The notes under the pieces: generated by a model
What the model was told of the DNA's origin: nothing
Seen by the model: only the letters and a program-made list of their open reading frames with translations
Databases searched by the model: none
Source of the DNA: an uncultured Bacilli bacterium
GTDB taxonomy: Bacteria; Bacillota_I; Bacilli_A; RF39; UBA660
DNA length: 64,000 nt
Assembly: GCA_947632495.1 (NCBI GenBank)
Contig: CANRPL010000001.1
Coordinates: 1 to 64,000, forward strand
Direction: 5' to 3'
Made by a program: the position numbers and the translations under genes
Shown here: one piece after another, positions 25,560 through 34,714 of the stretch
How positions within the stretch are numbered: the first letter of the stretch is position 1
Layout: each line of letters opens with the position of its first letter

Positions 25560-27152
25560 ATGGTTATATTTGGATGCTCTTTAGTCCTTTTATTGATTTA
25601 TCTTTTGTATAAATCAAAGCGAGCTTTACAAATGCTTCAACAAAATTATTATGATGAATCCCATCGCTATCTTTTGTGGTTAGCTAAAAATTTTAAAAAA
25701 GTTTTCCTTAATCTCGATATCATTTGTCTTCTTTTTATTATCTTTTTTTATATCGATGTTGAGGTTCAGTATATTATTGGTATTTTTTCCTTACTATATA
25801 TTATTTTATGGTATATTTATTACCATCAGGAAAAGAAAATTACGACTAAAATACCACTTAAGTTTACGGCTCGTATTAAAAGACTCTATCTAACAGAGAT
25901 AATTCTTTATCTTATTATTAGTGTAGTAATGATTTTAAATTATGTTCCAGCGCTAGTACCTCTTTACTATCTAATGTTAGGACTTCTTGTTTACTTTGAT
26001 TATCTTGTCGTTTTGATAATTAATTATCTTAACTGGCCCGTTGAAAAACTCGTCTATTGGCATTATAAGAAAGAAGCTACTAAAAAATTAGCGATGATGA
26101 AGATACCAGTCATTGGTATTACTGGTAGTTATGGTAAAACAAGTTGTAAGAATATTATTAATGATATATTAAGTGTTAAATATAATCCTTTCGCTACACC
26201 TAAAAATTTTAACACTACGTATGGTTTAATCAACTCCATTAATAATTATCTTGATCGTTATAGTGATCTTTTTATCGCAGAAATGGGAGCCTTTAAAGTT
26301 GGTGAAATTAAAAAGACGTGTGATTTAATGCATCCTAAATATGGTATTTTAACTACGATTGGGGAAGCTCATTTAGAAAGCTTTGGTAGTCGTAAAAATA
26401 TTCAAAAGGGAAAATTTGAATTAATTGAATCATTACCTAATGATGGTCTTGGTATTTTAAATGGTGATGATAAATGGCAGACGGATTATGACTTAAAGAA
26501 TAAAAAGTGTCATCTTTTATGGATTGGTATTGATAATCCTAATGTTGACGCTAGAGCTTTAAATATAAAACTATCTAGTTCGGGGATGACTTTTGATGTT
26601 TCCTTTAAAGGTGATGATAAACTTTATCCTTTCCAGAGCCGTTTATTAGGACGTCATAATGTTTACAATTTATTAACAGGAATCTTATTAGGTCATGAAT
26701 TAGGTATGAGCTATGAAGAATTGAGAAGAGGAGTTGCGATGATTCATCAAATTGAACATCGCCTTGAACTTAAAAAAGTCGTTGGTTTAAATATTATTGA
26801 TGATGCTTATAATTCTAATCCTGTTGGTTCTAAAAGAGCATTAGAAGTTTTAAGCATGATGCCTGGTACGAAAGTGGTTGTTACGCCTGGTATGGTGGAA
26901 TTAGGATCTAAACAATATCAATATAATAAAAATTTTGGTACCCAAATAGCTGAAGTAAGTGATTATGTTATTTTAGTTGGTAAAGAACAAACAAAGCCAA
27001 TCAAAGATGGCTTATTAGAAAAGAAGTATCGAGAGGACAATATTTATATCATTAATGATGTTAAGGATGCCTTTAAAATATTAAAACGTATAGATGATGG
27101 TAATGTATATGTTCTTTTAGAAAATGATTTACCGGATTTATTTAATGAATAG
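25560..27152 (+). CDS. murF: MurF-like Mur ligase fused to an N-terminal membrane domain
   Basis: 530 residues. Residues about 180-530 are a MurF core: ATP loop ITGSYGKTS, KNFNTTYG, EMGAF, TTIGEAHLESFGS with the lysine-bearing GKFE, LGRHNVYN and DDAYNSNP. MurF adds D-Ala-D-Ala to UDP-MurNAc-tripeptide in the cytosol. The usual UDP-binding N-terminal domain is missing; instead residues 1-165 contain five or six hydrophobic segments (for example VIFGCSLVLLLIYLLY). The ddl gene follows 11 nt later, supporting the role. RBS AGGAGGG. Confidence 0.85.
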   Translation: MVIFGCSLVLLLIYLLYKSKRALQMLQQNYYDESHRYLLWLAKNFKKVFLNLDIICLLFIIFFYIDVEVQYIIGIFSLLYIILWYIYYHQEKKITTKIPLKFTARIKRLYLTEIILYLIISVVMILNYVPALVPLYYLMLGLLVYFDYLVVLIINYLNWPVEKLVYWHYKKEATKKLAMMKIPVIGITGSYGKTSCKNIINDILSVKYNPFATPKNFNTTYGLINSINNYLDRYSDLFIAEMGAFKVGEIKKTCDLMHPKYGILTTIGEAHLESFGSRKNIQKGKFELIESLPNDGLGILNGDDKWQTDYDLKNKKCHLLWIGIDNPNVDARALNIKLSSSGMTFDVSFKGDDKLYPFQSRLLGRHNVYNLLTGILLGHELGMSYEELRRGVAMIHQIEHRLELKKVVGLNIIDDAYNSNPVGSKRALEVLSMMPGTKVVVTPGMVELGSKQYQYNKNFGTQIAEVSDYVILVGKEQTKPIKDGLLEKKYREDNIYIINDVKDAFKILKRIDDGNVYVLLENDLPDLFNE

Positions 27153-27163
27153 GAGTGAGATAG

Positions 27164-28360
27164 ATGAAATTAAAAGTTGGTGTTATTTTTGGTGGAGAGA
27201 CTGTTGAACATGAAGTAAGTATTATTTCTGCTGTTCAAGCTATGGAGCATATTGATCAAAATAAATATGAAGTTGTACCTATTTATATCAGTAAAGATCG
27301 CATTTGGTACACGGGTAAAATGTTGATGGATATTGATGTCTTTCGCAATTTTGACGATTTAAAAAAATACGCTAAAAAATGTATGCTTGTTAAAAAAGGT
27401 GATATGTTCTATTTACAAAGTACTACAGGTTTATTTAGAAGAGAGATAACAAATATTGATGTTGCTTTTCCAATCGTTCATGGCAATAATGTTGAAGATG
27501 GTACTTTAGCTGGTCTACTTGATAGTATTGGTATCCCTTATGTTGGTAGTGGTGTTTTAGGTAGTGCTTTAGGTCAAGATAAAGTTGTCATGAAACAGGT
27601 TTTTAAATCAATGGATTTACCAGTTGTAGATTATATATGGTTTTATGATTCGGATTTTGCCGAGACACCAGATGATATTATCAGTAATATTGAAAATCTT
27701 GGTTATCCTGTCATTGTTAAACCTGCTAAATTAGGTAGTAGTGTCGGTATCACTTATGTTAAAGAACATAAAGATATTCGCAAAGCGGTTGAAGACGCTA
27801 TTCAATATGATAATAAGATTATTGTTGAAAAAGCCGTAAGTAATTTAACGGAAGTTAACTGCTCTGTTTTAGGAAATTATGCTTATCAACAGACAAGTGC
27901 GATTGAAGAGGTTAAAGGTAAGACGGATTTCTTAACATATCAAGATAAATATTTAGGTAATAGTAAAACTAAAGGTGGAAAAATTAATGGTATTAAGAGT
28001 AAAGGAATGGCTAGTGCCAGTAGAATAATTCCGGCTCGTATATCATCACAGACCGAGGAAAAGATTCGTTATATGGCTAGTGAAGCTTTTAAAGCCTTAA
28101 ACTTAAGCGGTGTATGTCGTATTGATTTCTTAATTGATAAAGATACACATAAGGCCTATATTAATGAACCTAATACTATTCCTGGTTCTTTAGCCTTCTA
28201 TTTATGGGAACCAACTGGTAAGAGTTATACAGAATTATTAGATGAGTTAATTACGCTCGCTATAAAGGATTATAAAGCACGTCATAAGAAGATATATTCA
28301 TTTGAAACCAATATTTTAAATGGATATGCTAATGGTGTTAAAGGAAAGCTTAAAAAATAA
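27164..28360 (+). CDS. ddl: D-alanine--D-alanine ligase
   Basis: 398 residues with an ATP-grasp fold. GGETVEHEVSIISA at residue 10, PIVHGNNVEDGTL near 105, SGVLGSALGQDKVVMKQ near 126, KPAKLGSSVGI near 186, FLIDK and NEPNTIPGS near 325. The last differs slightly from the NTLPG of classical Ddl. It makes the dipeptide that the adjacent MurF uses. RBS GGAGTGAGA. It ends in a terminator hairpin that holds the stop codon. Confidence 0.93.
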   Translation: MKLKVGVIFGGETVEHEVSIISAVQAMEHIDQNKYEVVPIYISKDRIWYTGKMLMDIDVFRNFDDLKKYAKKCMLVKKGDMFYLQSTTGLFRREITNIDVAFPIVHGNNVEDGTLAGLLDSIGIPYVGSGVLGSALGQDKVVMKQVFKSMDLPVVDYIWFYDSDFAETPDDIISNIENLGYPVIVKPAKLGSSVGITYVKEHKDIRKAVEDAIQYDNKIIVEKAVSNLTEVNCSVLGNYAYQQTSAIEEVKGKTDFLTYQDKYLGNSKTKGGKINGIKSKGMASASRIIPARISSQTEEKIRYMASEAFKALNLSGVCRIDFLIDKDTHKAYINEPNTIPGSLAFYLWEPTGKSYTELLDELITLAIKDYKARHKKIYSFETNILNGYANGVKGKLKK

Positions 28361-28372
28361 TTAAGCTTTTTT
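28345..28372 (+). terminator. Terminator overlapping the stop codon
   Basis: AAAGCTTAA (28345-28353) pairs perfectly with TTAAGCTTT (28361-28369), T run after. The TAA (28358-28360) is in the loop. Confidence 0.85.
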
Positions 28373-28381
28373 TGTATATTG

Positions 28382-28390
28382 TGGTATAAT
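28382..28390 (+). promoter_or_regulatory. Extended -10 promoter of the GT2 gene
   Basis: TGGTATAAT ends 24 nt before the ATG, and AAAGGGGGTG follows as ribosome-binding site. Confidence 0.55.
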
Positions 28391-28414
28391 AGTACCACTT
28401 AAAGGGGGTGTTGT

Positions 28415-29485
28415 ATGCCAAAAGTATCAATTATTATACCTTTCTATAACGTTGAAAAATATATAAGTGATTGCTTAAATAGTGTCTTCAATCAAACATA
28501 TAATAATATTGAAGTTATTATTATTGATGATGCTTCTACTGATAAATCAGTAGCGATCGTTAAAAGTTTTATGCAAGCTAATTATGACGTTACTCTTTTA
28601 CAAAGTGAAGAACATCATGGTATCGGATATAATCGTAATCTCGGCCTTTCTTTAGCTACCGGTGATTATATTGCCTTCGTTGATGCCGATGACATTATTC
28701 GACCAGATATGATTGAAAAATTAATGGCGGCAATTAAAGGAAACAACGTTGATATTGCGATGTGTCGCCATCAATCTTTTGTTGGAGAACCACGTCGACA
28801 ACGATTTAAAGAAGTAAGCCCACGTATAATTGATTTGGCTGAAGAATCTGATTTTTTATATCAGATAGGTGGCCATGTATGGAATAAACTATGTAAAAGA
28901 GAATTATTTGATAACTTAAAATTTCCTGAAGGTATCGATTATGAAGACATTGCTGTAACATATCCCATATTAATTAGAACCCAAAAGATAGCCTATATAG
29001 ATGAACCATTATATTGTTATCGTCGTAATATTAATGGCATAACTTTGTCGGTTAAAAGAATTCCCAATAGGGGAGTAATTGATTTATATTATTCTACTCT
29101 TAAATTAGAACAAAATTATTGTTTAATTAGACAAAGTAATCACTTTGATAATCATATTCGTAATCTAGCTCATAGTTTTATGTATTTATCGGCTTTAAAT
29201 GCCGTGTGTTGGTTACAAGTACCAGTTCGACTTCATAGCCAAATAGTTAGTAATTTGATGTATTTAGCCGATCAACATTATGGCGTAACTAATCATTTTA
29301 AAAATCCGAGAGTAAGAAGAAGACTTATGAGTATTCCTTATTTAGGAGTCGCTCTTATTGGGGAAATCTTAAAGCGTAATCCAAATATTGAATCTTTGAG
29401 TGATGAACAAGTAATCAATCATGTTATTCAGTTAATTGAAGAATATAATAGTAGTCAGAAAGAGAAGGTAAAGAAAAAGCTTTAA
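28415..29485 (+). CDS. Family 2 glycosyltransferase
   Basis: 356 residues. GT-A fold with SIIIPFYNVEKYISDCLNS at the N-terminus, IIIDDASTDKS, and the metal-binding DADD (AFVDADDIIRP, about residue 88). The acceptor-side motif is GIDYEDIAV (about 174). Typical of enzymes that add sugars to surface polysaccharides or teichoic acids. No membrane helix. It follows murF-ddl with its own promoter. Confidence 0.9.
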   Translation: MPKVSIIIPFYNVEKYISDCLNSVFNQTYNNIEVIIIDDASTDKSVAIVKSFMQANYDVTLLQSEEHHGIGYNRNLGLSLATGDYIAFVDADDIIRPDMIEKLMAAIKGNNVDIAMCRHQSFVGEPRRQRFKEVSPRIIDLAEESDFLYQIGGHVWNKLCKRELFDNLKFPEGIDYEDIAVTYPILIRTQKIAYIDEPLYCYRRNINGITLSVKRIPNRGVIDLYYSTLKLEQNYCLIRQSNHFDNHIRNLAHSFMYLSALNAVCWLQVPVRLHSQIVSNLMYLADQHYGVTNHFKNPRVRRRLMSIPYLGVALIGEILKRNPNIESLSDEQVINHVIQLIEEYNSSQKEKVKKKL

Positions 29486-29496
29486 CTTCTTTTTTT

Positions 29497-29523
29497 GTCA
29501 AAATAGTGTCAACCGTTTTTGAC
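29497..29523 (+). promoter_or_regulatory. Inverted repeat over a -35 box
   Basis: GTCAAAA (29497-29503) and TTTTGAC (29517-29523) form an inverted repeat whose right arm overlaps the -35 element TTGACG (29519-29524). The matching -10 is TATAAT at 29542-29547 after 17 bp. Candidate operator or hairpin for the YerB-like gene. Confidence 0.4.
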
Positions 29524-29567
29524 GTTATACTATAAGGATGTTATAATGATAAAAAGGTAGGGGAAAT

Positions 29568-30611
29568 ATGAAAAAAGGACGTGCTGTAAAAGTCATGATA
29601 CTTCTTCTCATCATTTTATTTGCCGTCTTTATTGGACTTTATCTAGGATTATCCAAAAAGACAGAAAAGAAAGGATCTACAAAATCACCACAACCAGAAG
29701 AAGTAAAAAAAATAAAAATAATCGATTTAGATTCTAATAGCCGTAATATTGCTGTTATGTATAATAATATTTCAACCGTATGGGATTATCAAGCGGGACT
29801 TGATGATGCCTATATCGTTTATGAAATGTTAGTTGAAGGTGGGTATACGAGATTAATGGCTATTTTTAAAGATAAAAATCTTGATCGCATTGGTAGTGTA
29901 CGTAGTTCTAGACCATACTTTTTAGATTATGCTTTAGAAAATGATGCCATATACATTCATTTTGGAGCTAGTCAAACAGCCCTAGATGATATTAAATCGT
30001 TAGGGGTTGATAATATTAATTTTATGAATTATAGTGCTGGCTATGTCCGTGATAAGTCTCTAAATTTAGCATTAGAACATACGGCTTTTACTTCTAGTGA
30101 AAGGATAAACAAAGGAATTGATAAATATCAATACCGCAATACTACAACGGTAAAACCTGTTTTAGACTATAGTGTCGATGAGATTGATTTAAGTAAGATG
30201 GATGGCGCTATTAAAGCGGATGAGATATTAATTTCTTTTTCTGGTGTGCGTTCAACATCCTTTACTTATGACCCTAATAATAAAGTATATTTAAGAAGTC
30301 AAGGAACAGCTAAAGGTAATTATGAGCATCTTGATGGTGTAACTAAAAAACAATATACAGCTAAAAATATTATCACCTATCAATTACCTTGTAAAACTAT
30401 CGATAGCGCTGGACGTCAAGCTATAACAACAACTGGTGGGGGAAAAGGCTACTATATTACTGATGGTTATGCTATACCTATTACGTGGGAAAAGAATACT
30501 AGAACTAGTCAAACTGTCTATCGCTATGTAACTGGTGAGAAGATTAAAGTTAATGATGGAAATACGCATATTGAAATTCAACCTAGTACAAGACAATTAA
30601 AAATAAGTTAA
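29568..30611 (+). CDS. YerB-like (DUF3048) exported protein
   Basis: 347 residues. N-terminal signal anchor (VMILLLIILFAVFIGLYLGL) followed by a Lys-rich linker, then the DUF3048 core: a YQAGLDDAYIVYEMLVEGG helix, DRIGSVRSSRPYF, and the C-terminal half with WEKN and a final beta region. YerB-type proteins are lipoproteins or membrane-anchored in Bacilli with unknown function. Here no lipobox Cys is seen, so it is anchored by the helix. RBS GGTAGGGG. Confidence 0.85.
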   Translation: MKKGRAVKVMILLLIILFAVFIGLYLGLSKKTEKKGSTKSPQPEEVKKIKIIDLDSNSRNIAVMYNNISTVWDYQAGLDDAYIVYEMLVEGGYTRLMAIFKDKNLDRIGSVRSSRPYFLDYALENDAIYIHFGASQTALDDIKSLGVDNINFMNYSAGYVRDKSLNLALEHTAFTSSERINKGIDKYQYRNTTTVKPVLDYSVDEIDLSKMDGAIKADEILISFSGVRSTSFTYDPNNKVYLRSQGTAKGNYEHLDGVTKKQYTAKNIITYQLPCKTIDSAGRQAITTTGGGKGYYITDGYAIPITWEKNTRTSQTVYRYVTGEKIKVNDGNTHIEIQPSTRQLKIS

Positions 30612-30687
30612 GGCTTTTCATATGCTATAGTAGTGATTTTGCAAAACGCTAACTTTGTGTTATAATGGTAAGGTCGGGAGATGAGTT

Positions 30688-31200
30688 ATGCCAAATTATG
30701 AAAGGGATCAGCAATATATTAGAATCATTAATCCGATAATGCGTGATGATGATTTTAGTCAGATGAAGGATATCCAACATCATGATGATACGAGATTAAA
30801 CCATTCCCTTAAAGTATCGTATTATTCATATAAAATTGCTAAAGCCTTAAAATTGGATTATGAAGATGTCGCTCGTGGAGGATTACTACATGATTTTTAC
30901 CTAGATCAAATTCGTGAGCAAAAGACAATTAAAGATAAAGTTTTATTATATACATCTAAGCATCCTAATGATGCATTAGATAATGCTAAAAAGCATTTTG
31001 ATATTACTGAAAAAGAGCAGGATATTATTCGTACGCATATGTTTCCTGTTGATGTTAAAGTACCAAAATATGCTGAAAGTTGGATTGTTAGCATTGTCGA
31101 TAAAGGTGTAAGTATTAAAGAATTCAGTCATAAATTCCATCAACAATTATCATGGACAACTAATTTATACTTTTTATTAATATTAAACTTTATAAGATAG
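30688..31200 (+). CDS. HD-domain protein
   Basis: 170 residues. HD-type metal-dependent phosphohydrolase motifs: His in LNHSLKVSYYSYKIAKAL (about 37), HD in RGGLLHDFYL (about 67), a further His in RTHMFP (about 112) and Asp in SIVDKGVS (about 132). Similar to the small HD proteins of Bacilli without assigned substrate. The C-terminal 15 residues are hydrophobic. Extended -10 TGTTATAAT ends 30666. Confidence 0.75.
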   Translation: MPNYERDQQYIRIINPIMRDDDFSQMKDIQHHDDTRLNHSLKVSYYSYKIAKALKLDYEDVARGGLLHDFYLDQIREQKTIKDKVLLYTSKHPNDALDNAKKHFDITEKEQDIIRTHMFPVDVKVPKYAESWIVSIVDKGVSIKEFSHKFHQQLSWTTNLYFLLILNFIR

Positions 31201-31223
31201 AATTAGCTAATTCTATCTTTTTT
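31194..31223 (+). terminator. Terminator overlapping the stop codon
   Basis: A perfect 26 bp palindrome (AAGATAGAATTAG and its complement, 31194-31219) followed by T. The TAG (31198-31200) is inside the 5' arm. Confidence 0.8.
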
Positions 31224-31224
31224 G

Positions 31225-31233
31225 TGTTATAAT
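31225..31233 (+). promoter_or_regulatory. Extended -10 promoter of tRNA-Arg
   Basis: TGTTATAAT ends 10 nt before the first base of the tRNA, directly after the preceding terminator. Confidence 0.6.
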
Positions 31234-31243
31234 TTATCTAGAT

Positions 31244-31319
31244 GTCCTCATAGCATATTCGGATAGTGCGCGCCCCTCCTAAGGGTGAAAGGTAGGTTCG
31301 AATCCTACTGGGGACACCA
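31244..31319 (+). tRNA. tRNA-Arg (anticodon CCU)
   Basis: Acceptor GTCCTCA pairs TGGGGAC, A73, encoded CCA. D-arm TAGCATATTCGGATAGTGC, anticodon stem CGCCC/GGGTG with loop CTCCTAA (CCU), T-arm GTAGG-TTCGAAT-CCTAC. Decodes the rare AGG codon. Confidence 0.93.
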
Positions 31320-31441
31320 TCTTATTAATAAAGCCTTATTTTATAAGACTTTTTTAATTTCTACTAATATAATTTATTTTTAAAACATCGATTTTTTTCT
31401 GTTATATGCTATACTTATATAGTAGGGAAAGGTTGAAAAGT

Positions 31442-32965
31442 ATGAAGACGTTATTAACGAAAGAACAAAAAATATTAGAAGTTTTAGCTGATATATACAT
31501 TTTTATAATGATAATTATTTTTCCGTTAATTGTTGATAAAACGGGATTTTTCCATATATTAGAGTGTAAGTGGAATGCTTATGTTATTATTTCAAGTATG
31601 TATATTGTCGCTAATATTTTAGTACTTTTATATTTTTTATTTTTCAAAAAAATAATTTGCTTAAAAAAATCTAATTTTTTAATTGTACAATGGTTAGCCA
31701 TCGGTTTTTGGCTGATTAATATAATTTCTTGTTTTCTATCACCATTTTTGAAAAAATACAATTTATTTATTGGAGTTGGCCGTGGCGAAGGACTTATTGT
31801 TATGTCTTTATACGTCATCACCTTTTTATGCGTTTCTTTATTTGCTAAATTTAAAAGAAGATATATCTTGTATTTTTCTTTATCATCTATTCTTTTAAAT
31901 TTAGTCGCTATTTTGCAATATATTGGTTTTAATCCTTTTAATATGTATCAAAGGGGAATTGGTACTCATAATGTAAGTTTTATGACAACAATTGGCAACA
32001 TTGATTTTATTTCAGCAATGTATTGTATTTTATTGTCAATATCGATAAGCGCCTATATTTTTTTAGAAGATAATAAAAATTGGGAAAAGTTAGTGCATAT
32101 TATATCAATATTAATGGGTTTTTTTATTATTGGAATCATAAATGTACAAAGCGGAAAAGTTGCTTTTTTAGGAACATTAATTATAATTTTGCCGTTTATT
32201 GTTGCTAATAATAAGAGGTTATCAAGGTTTTTAGTGGTAATATCGACTATTTTGATGGCATATTGTATAAATATTATTATTAATCCAGAATATCATTATG
32301 ACATTCATCAATTAAATTTATATTTTCAATTTAACTATATCGTTGTGTTATTTTTTATTGTATGTGGCGTTTTAATATTTTTAGCTCGGATTCTTAATAA
32401 ACTGGAATTTGATATATCTAATAATAAAAAAATAATTAAATATTTTTATTTAGGATTAACCTCAATGGGCGTTCTCTGTTTAATAGGTGTGTTTTTCATA
32501 AAGTTTAAAAGTGGATTATTATATGAAGTTCATGAATTATTGCATGGCCATTTTAATGATGAATTTGGAACTTATCGAATATTTTTATGGAAAAGAACTT
32601 TAAACCTTATTCCTCAATTTCCAATATTGGGATCAGGACCTGATACTTTTGCTATAAGATTTATGGCGAAATATAGTGCTGATGTCGCTGCGATAGGACC
32701 ATTAACAATAAATGATACAGCTGCGAATGTTTATTTAACAATGATTGTAAATGTTGGCATAATTGGTTTATTAGATTATTTATTTTTCCTTTTCTTTCAA
32801 ATTAAAAGAGGAGTAAAACATATAAATCCTTATTCGGCTATTTTTATAATCGCTTTAATTTGTTATGCAATTCAAGATTTTTTTAACTTGTCATTAGTTA
32901 TAGTTACACCTATTTTTTGGTTGGTTATGGCTTTACATCATAAAAGTCTTGAAAAACAATATTGA
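31442..32965 (+). CDS. O-antigen ligase-like membrane protein (Wzy/WaaL type)
   Basis: 507 residues with about 11 membrane helices. The signature of the Wzy_C family lies in the large loop near residue 390-410: FGTYRIFLWKRTLNLI, FPILGSGPDTFAIRF. Such proteins polymerise or transfer lipid-linked glycans on the outer face of the membrane. The start is the ATG at 31442 (AAAGGTTGAAAAG upstream), preceded by an extended -10 TGCTATACT. It opens a surface-related block. Whether polymerase or ligase is undecided. Confidence 0.83.
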   Translation: MKTLLTKEQKILEVLADIYIFIMIIIFPLIVDKTGFFHILECKWNAYVIISSMYIVANILVLLYFLFFKKIICLKKSNFLIVQWLAIGFWLINIISCFLSPFLKKYNLFIGVGRGEGLIVMSLYVITFLCVSLFAKFKRRYILYFSLSSILLNLVAILQYIGFNPFNMYQRGIGTHNVSFMTTIGNIDFISAMYCILLSISISAYIFLEDNKNWEKLVHIISILMGFFIIGIINVQSGKVAFLGTLIIILPFIVANNKRLSRFLVVISTILMAYCINIIINPEYHYDIHQLNLYFQFNYIVVLFFIVCGVLIFLARILNKLEFDISNNKKIIKYFYLGLTSMGVLCLIGVFFIKFKSGLLYEVHELLHGHFNDEFGTYRIFLWKRTLNLIPQFPILGSGPDTFAIRFMAKYSADVAAIGPLTINDTAANVYLTMIVNVGIIGLLDYLFFLFFQIKRGVKHINPYSAIFIIALICYAIQDFFNLSLVIVTPIFWLVMALHHKSLEKQY

Positions 32966-33018
32966 AAAAAATGTCAAATTAATATACAATTATATAGGAT
33001 ATGGAGAGTGTAAATGTT

Positions 33019-34662
33019 ATGAATAAGAATAAAATAGTCCAATATATCGTTGGTGTTGCTGCTATTTTTACCTTGGGTATATTTATTGGATATCAACTAA
33101 ATTTTGGCGTTTTTTCGTCAATTCAAGAAAAGTTACCTAGCGTAAATAATGACGCTTCAGATGCTGACGCTAGTGATGCCAATGCTAGTGACGCTAATGC
33201 TTCAGATGCTAACGCCAGTGATGCTAATGCTTCTGATGCAGATGCTAGTGCAACAGATAACATTATGTATTTACAAAGTTTTTCTTTAGGTAGTTCTAGT
33301 GTTAAAAAAGGAGATAAGGTTAGTGTAGATATTGTAACAATGGGAGCATGTAATTCAGCAGCTTCAATCGTATTTAAAAGTTCAACTGGAATGACTTTTA
33401 CAGCTCAAGTTCAAGATATAACTGATAATCCTTATATTGTAATTCCAAATACGGTTATAGCGACAACATATTCAGTTACAGATGTTTTATTAGTAGGAAG
33501 AAATAGTGATAATTCTACATTTACAAAACAATTTAGTAAGACAGGTGCAAATAGTTTTCCTTTTGCTAATACATTGACAGTCGTTGAAAGCGATGCTTCT
33601 GCTACAAATTCAAAAATAGACTTGAAAAGTATTTCACTTGATAGAATAGCTGCCAAAGTAGGGGATAAGATTTATGTTAATATTAGTACAAGTGAACAAT
33701 TAACCGGTTTAAAATTAGGCTTTACTTCTAATGATAATAAAACTTTTACTGTAATTGCAATGGATTTAGGAACAACTAAACCTTACATTGAAATACCTTC
33801 AACGACAGTAAGTGGAGTCTATTCTTTAACAAGTGCTATTTTATCAACTGATGATGTTTCTACTGCTTATAGTAAAAATGGATCTGTTGGAACAACAAAG
33901 TTTAATTTTACAACCTCGTTAAATATCAGCAATGCTACTGAATCATCTTTTATATATAATAATGATGATGTAGATTCTACCATTTTAACGCAATTATATG
34001 ATGCTCCAAATGGAACAAATATAACTATAAATGTCGATTCTAACACTTTGCTAAATGGAGAATTGTTTGATGCAATTAAAGGTAAAAATAAAAAATTGAC
34101 AATTAATTATCAAAACAATCAAATTGTCTTTAATGGTAATGATATCAATAGTTCTAAAACGATTGATATCAAAATGACAGTTGCTAAAGTATCAAGCAAT
34201 GAAAATATTAGTAAGCTTGTTTCAGATGGTATAGTTGTAAATTTCCCTGATAATGGAAATTTACCTGGAAAAGCACTAGTTAGAGTTAAAGCAACTGATG
34301 AAATTGTTAAAGTTCTAAATAAAAGAGTATACGTTTATGTCTATAATGAATCATCAAATGATTTTTGTGAAATTGATACTGATGTTACTAAAAGCTCAGA
34401 TGGCTATTATGAATTTGATATTACCCATAACTCTGACTATTTAATTGTCAATAAAAAATTGGCTGATAATTTGGTTGTTAGTCAAGAAGAGGAAAATGTT
34501 GTTTCATTCTTAAAGGGTAATACAACATACTTAATGTTAATAGCGATTGCCATAGTAGTTATAATATTAGTAACGATATTAATAGTTGTATTGAAAAATA
34601 AAAAGAAAAAAGTTTCTTCAGAAACGAAAAATAACAATTCTAGCACCAATATGATACAATAA
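33019..34662 (+). CDS. Surface protein with DAxAS repeats and C-terminal membrane anchor
   Basis: 547 residues, start at the ATG 8 nt after GGAGAGTG. N-terminal helix (YIVGVAAIFTLGIFIGYQL) acts as signal or anchor. Residues about 45-77 are a low-complexity repeat of DA(N/D)AS. Two similar beta-rich modules follow (about 90-195 and 200-310), each opening with a KxISL or LQSFSL strand and containing G(D)K(V/I)YV or VSVDIVT. A further region and a C-terminal helix (TYLMLIAIAIVVIILVTILI) followed by Lys-rich sequence close it. No LPXTG motif. Function unknown; exposed at the cell surface by inference. Confidence 0.8.
   Translation: MNKNKIVQYIVGVAAIFTLGIFIGYQLNFGVFSSIQEKLPSVNNDASDADASDANASDANASDANASDANASDADASATDNIMYLQSFSLGSSSVKKGDKVSVDIVTMGACNSAASIVFKSSTGMTFTAQVQDITDNPYIVIPNTVIATTYSVTDVLLVGRNSDNSTFTKQFSKTGANSFPFANTLTVVESDASATNSKIDLKSISLDRIAAKVGDKIYVNISTSEQLTGLKLGFTSNDNKTFTVIAMDLGTTKPYIEIPSTTVSGVYSLTSAILSTDDVSTAYSKNGSVGTTKFNFTTSLNISNATESSFIYNNDDVDSTILTQLYDAPNGTNITINVDSNTLLNGELFDAIKGKNKKLTINYQNNQIVFNGNDINSSKTIDIKMTVAKVSSNENISKLVSDGIVVNFPDNGNLPGKALVRVKATDEIVKVLNKRVYVYVYNESSNDFCEIDTDVTKSSDGYYEFDITHNSDYLIVNKKLADNLVVSQEEENVVSFLKGNTTYLMLIAIAIVVIILVTILIVVLKNKKKKVSSETKNNNSSTNMIQ
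33151..33249 (+). repeat. Coding repeat encoding DA(N/D)AS pentamers
   Basis: About six copies of a 15 bp unit. The amino-acid pattern is nearly invariant while codons vary freely (GCT/GCC/GCA, AGT/TCA/TCT, GAC/GAT), so it is an established coding repeat, not a recent slippage product. Confidence 0.8.
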
Positions 34663-34680
34663 AAATATGTTTTTTAGATA

Positions 34681-34714
34681 AAAATAAGACTACACAGTTG
34701 TGTAGTTTTATTTT
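34681..34714. terminator. Bidirectional terminator
   Basis: CTACACA, loop GT, TGTGTAG with extended A/T arms (AAAATAAGA and TTTTATTTT), between the convergent surface-protein and phosphopantetheinyl transferase genes. The stop of the latter is inside the right arm. Confidence 0.8.

Noticed and set aside
31406..31441. Upstream in-frame start for the O-antigen-ligase-like gene
   Set aside because: These codons coincide with the extended -10 element; the ATG at 31442 has the ribosome-binding site.
33151..33249. Short regular repeats that could suggest a CRISPR array
   Set aside because: The repeats are contiguous 15 bp coding units in frame with a long gene, without spacers.
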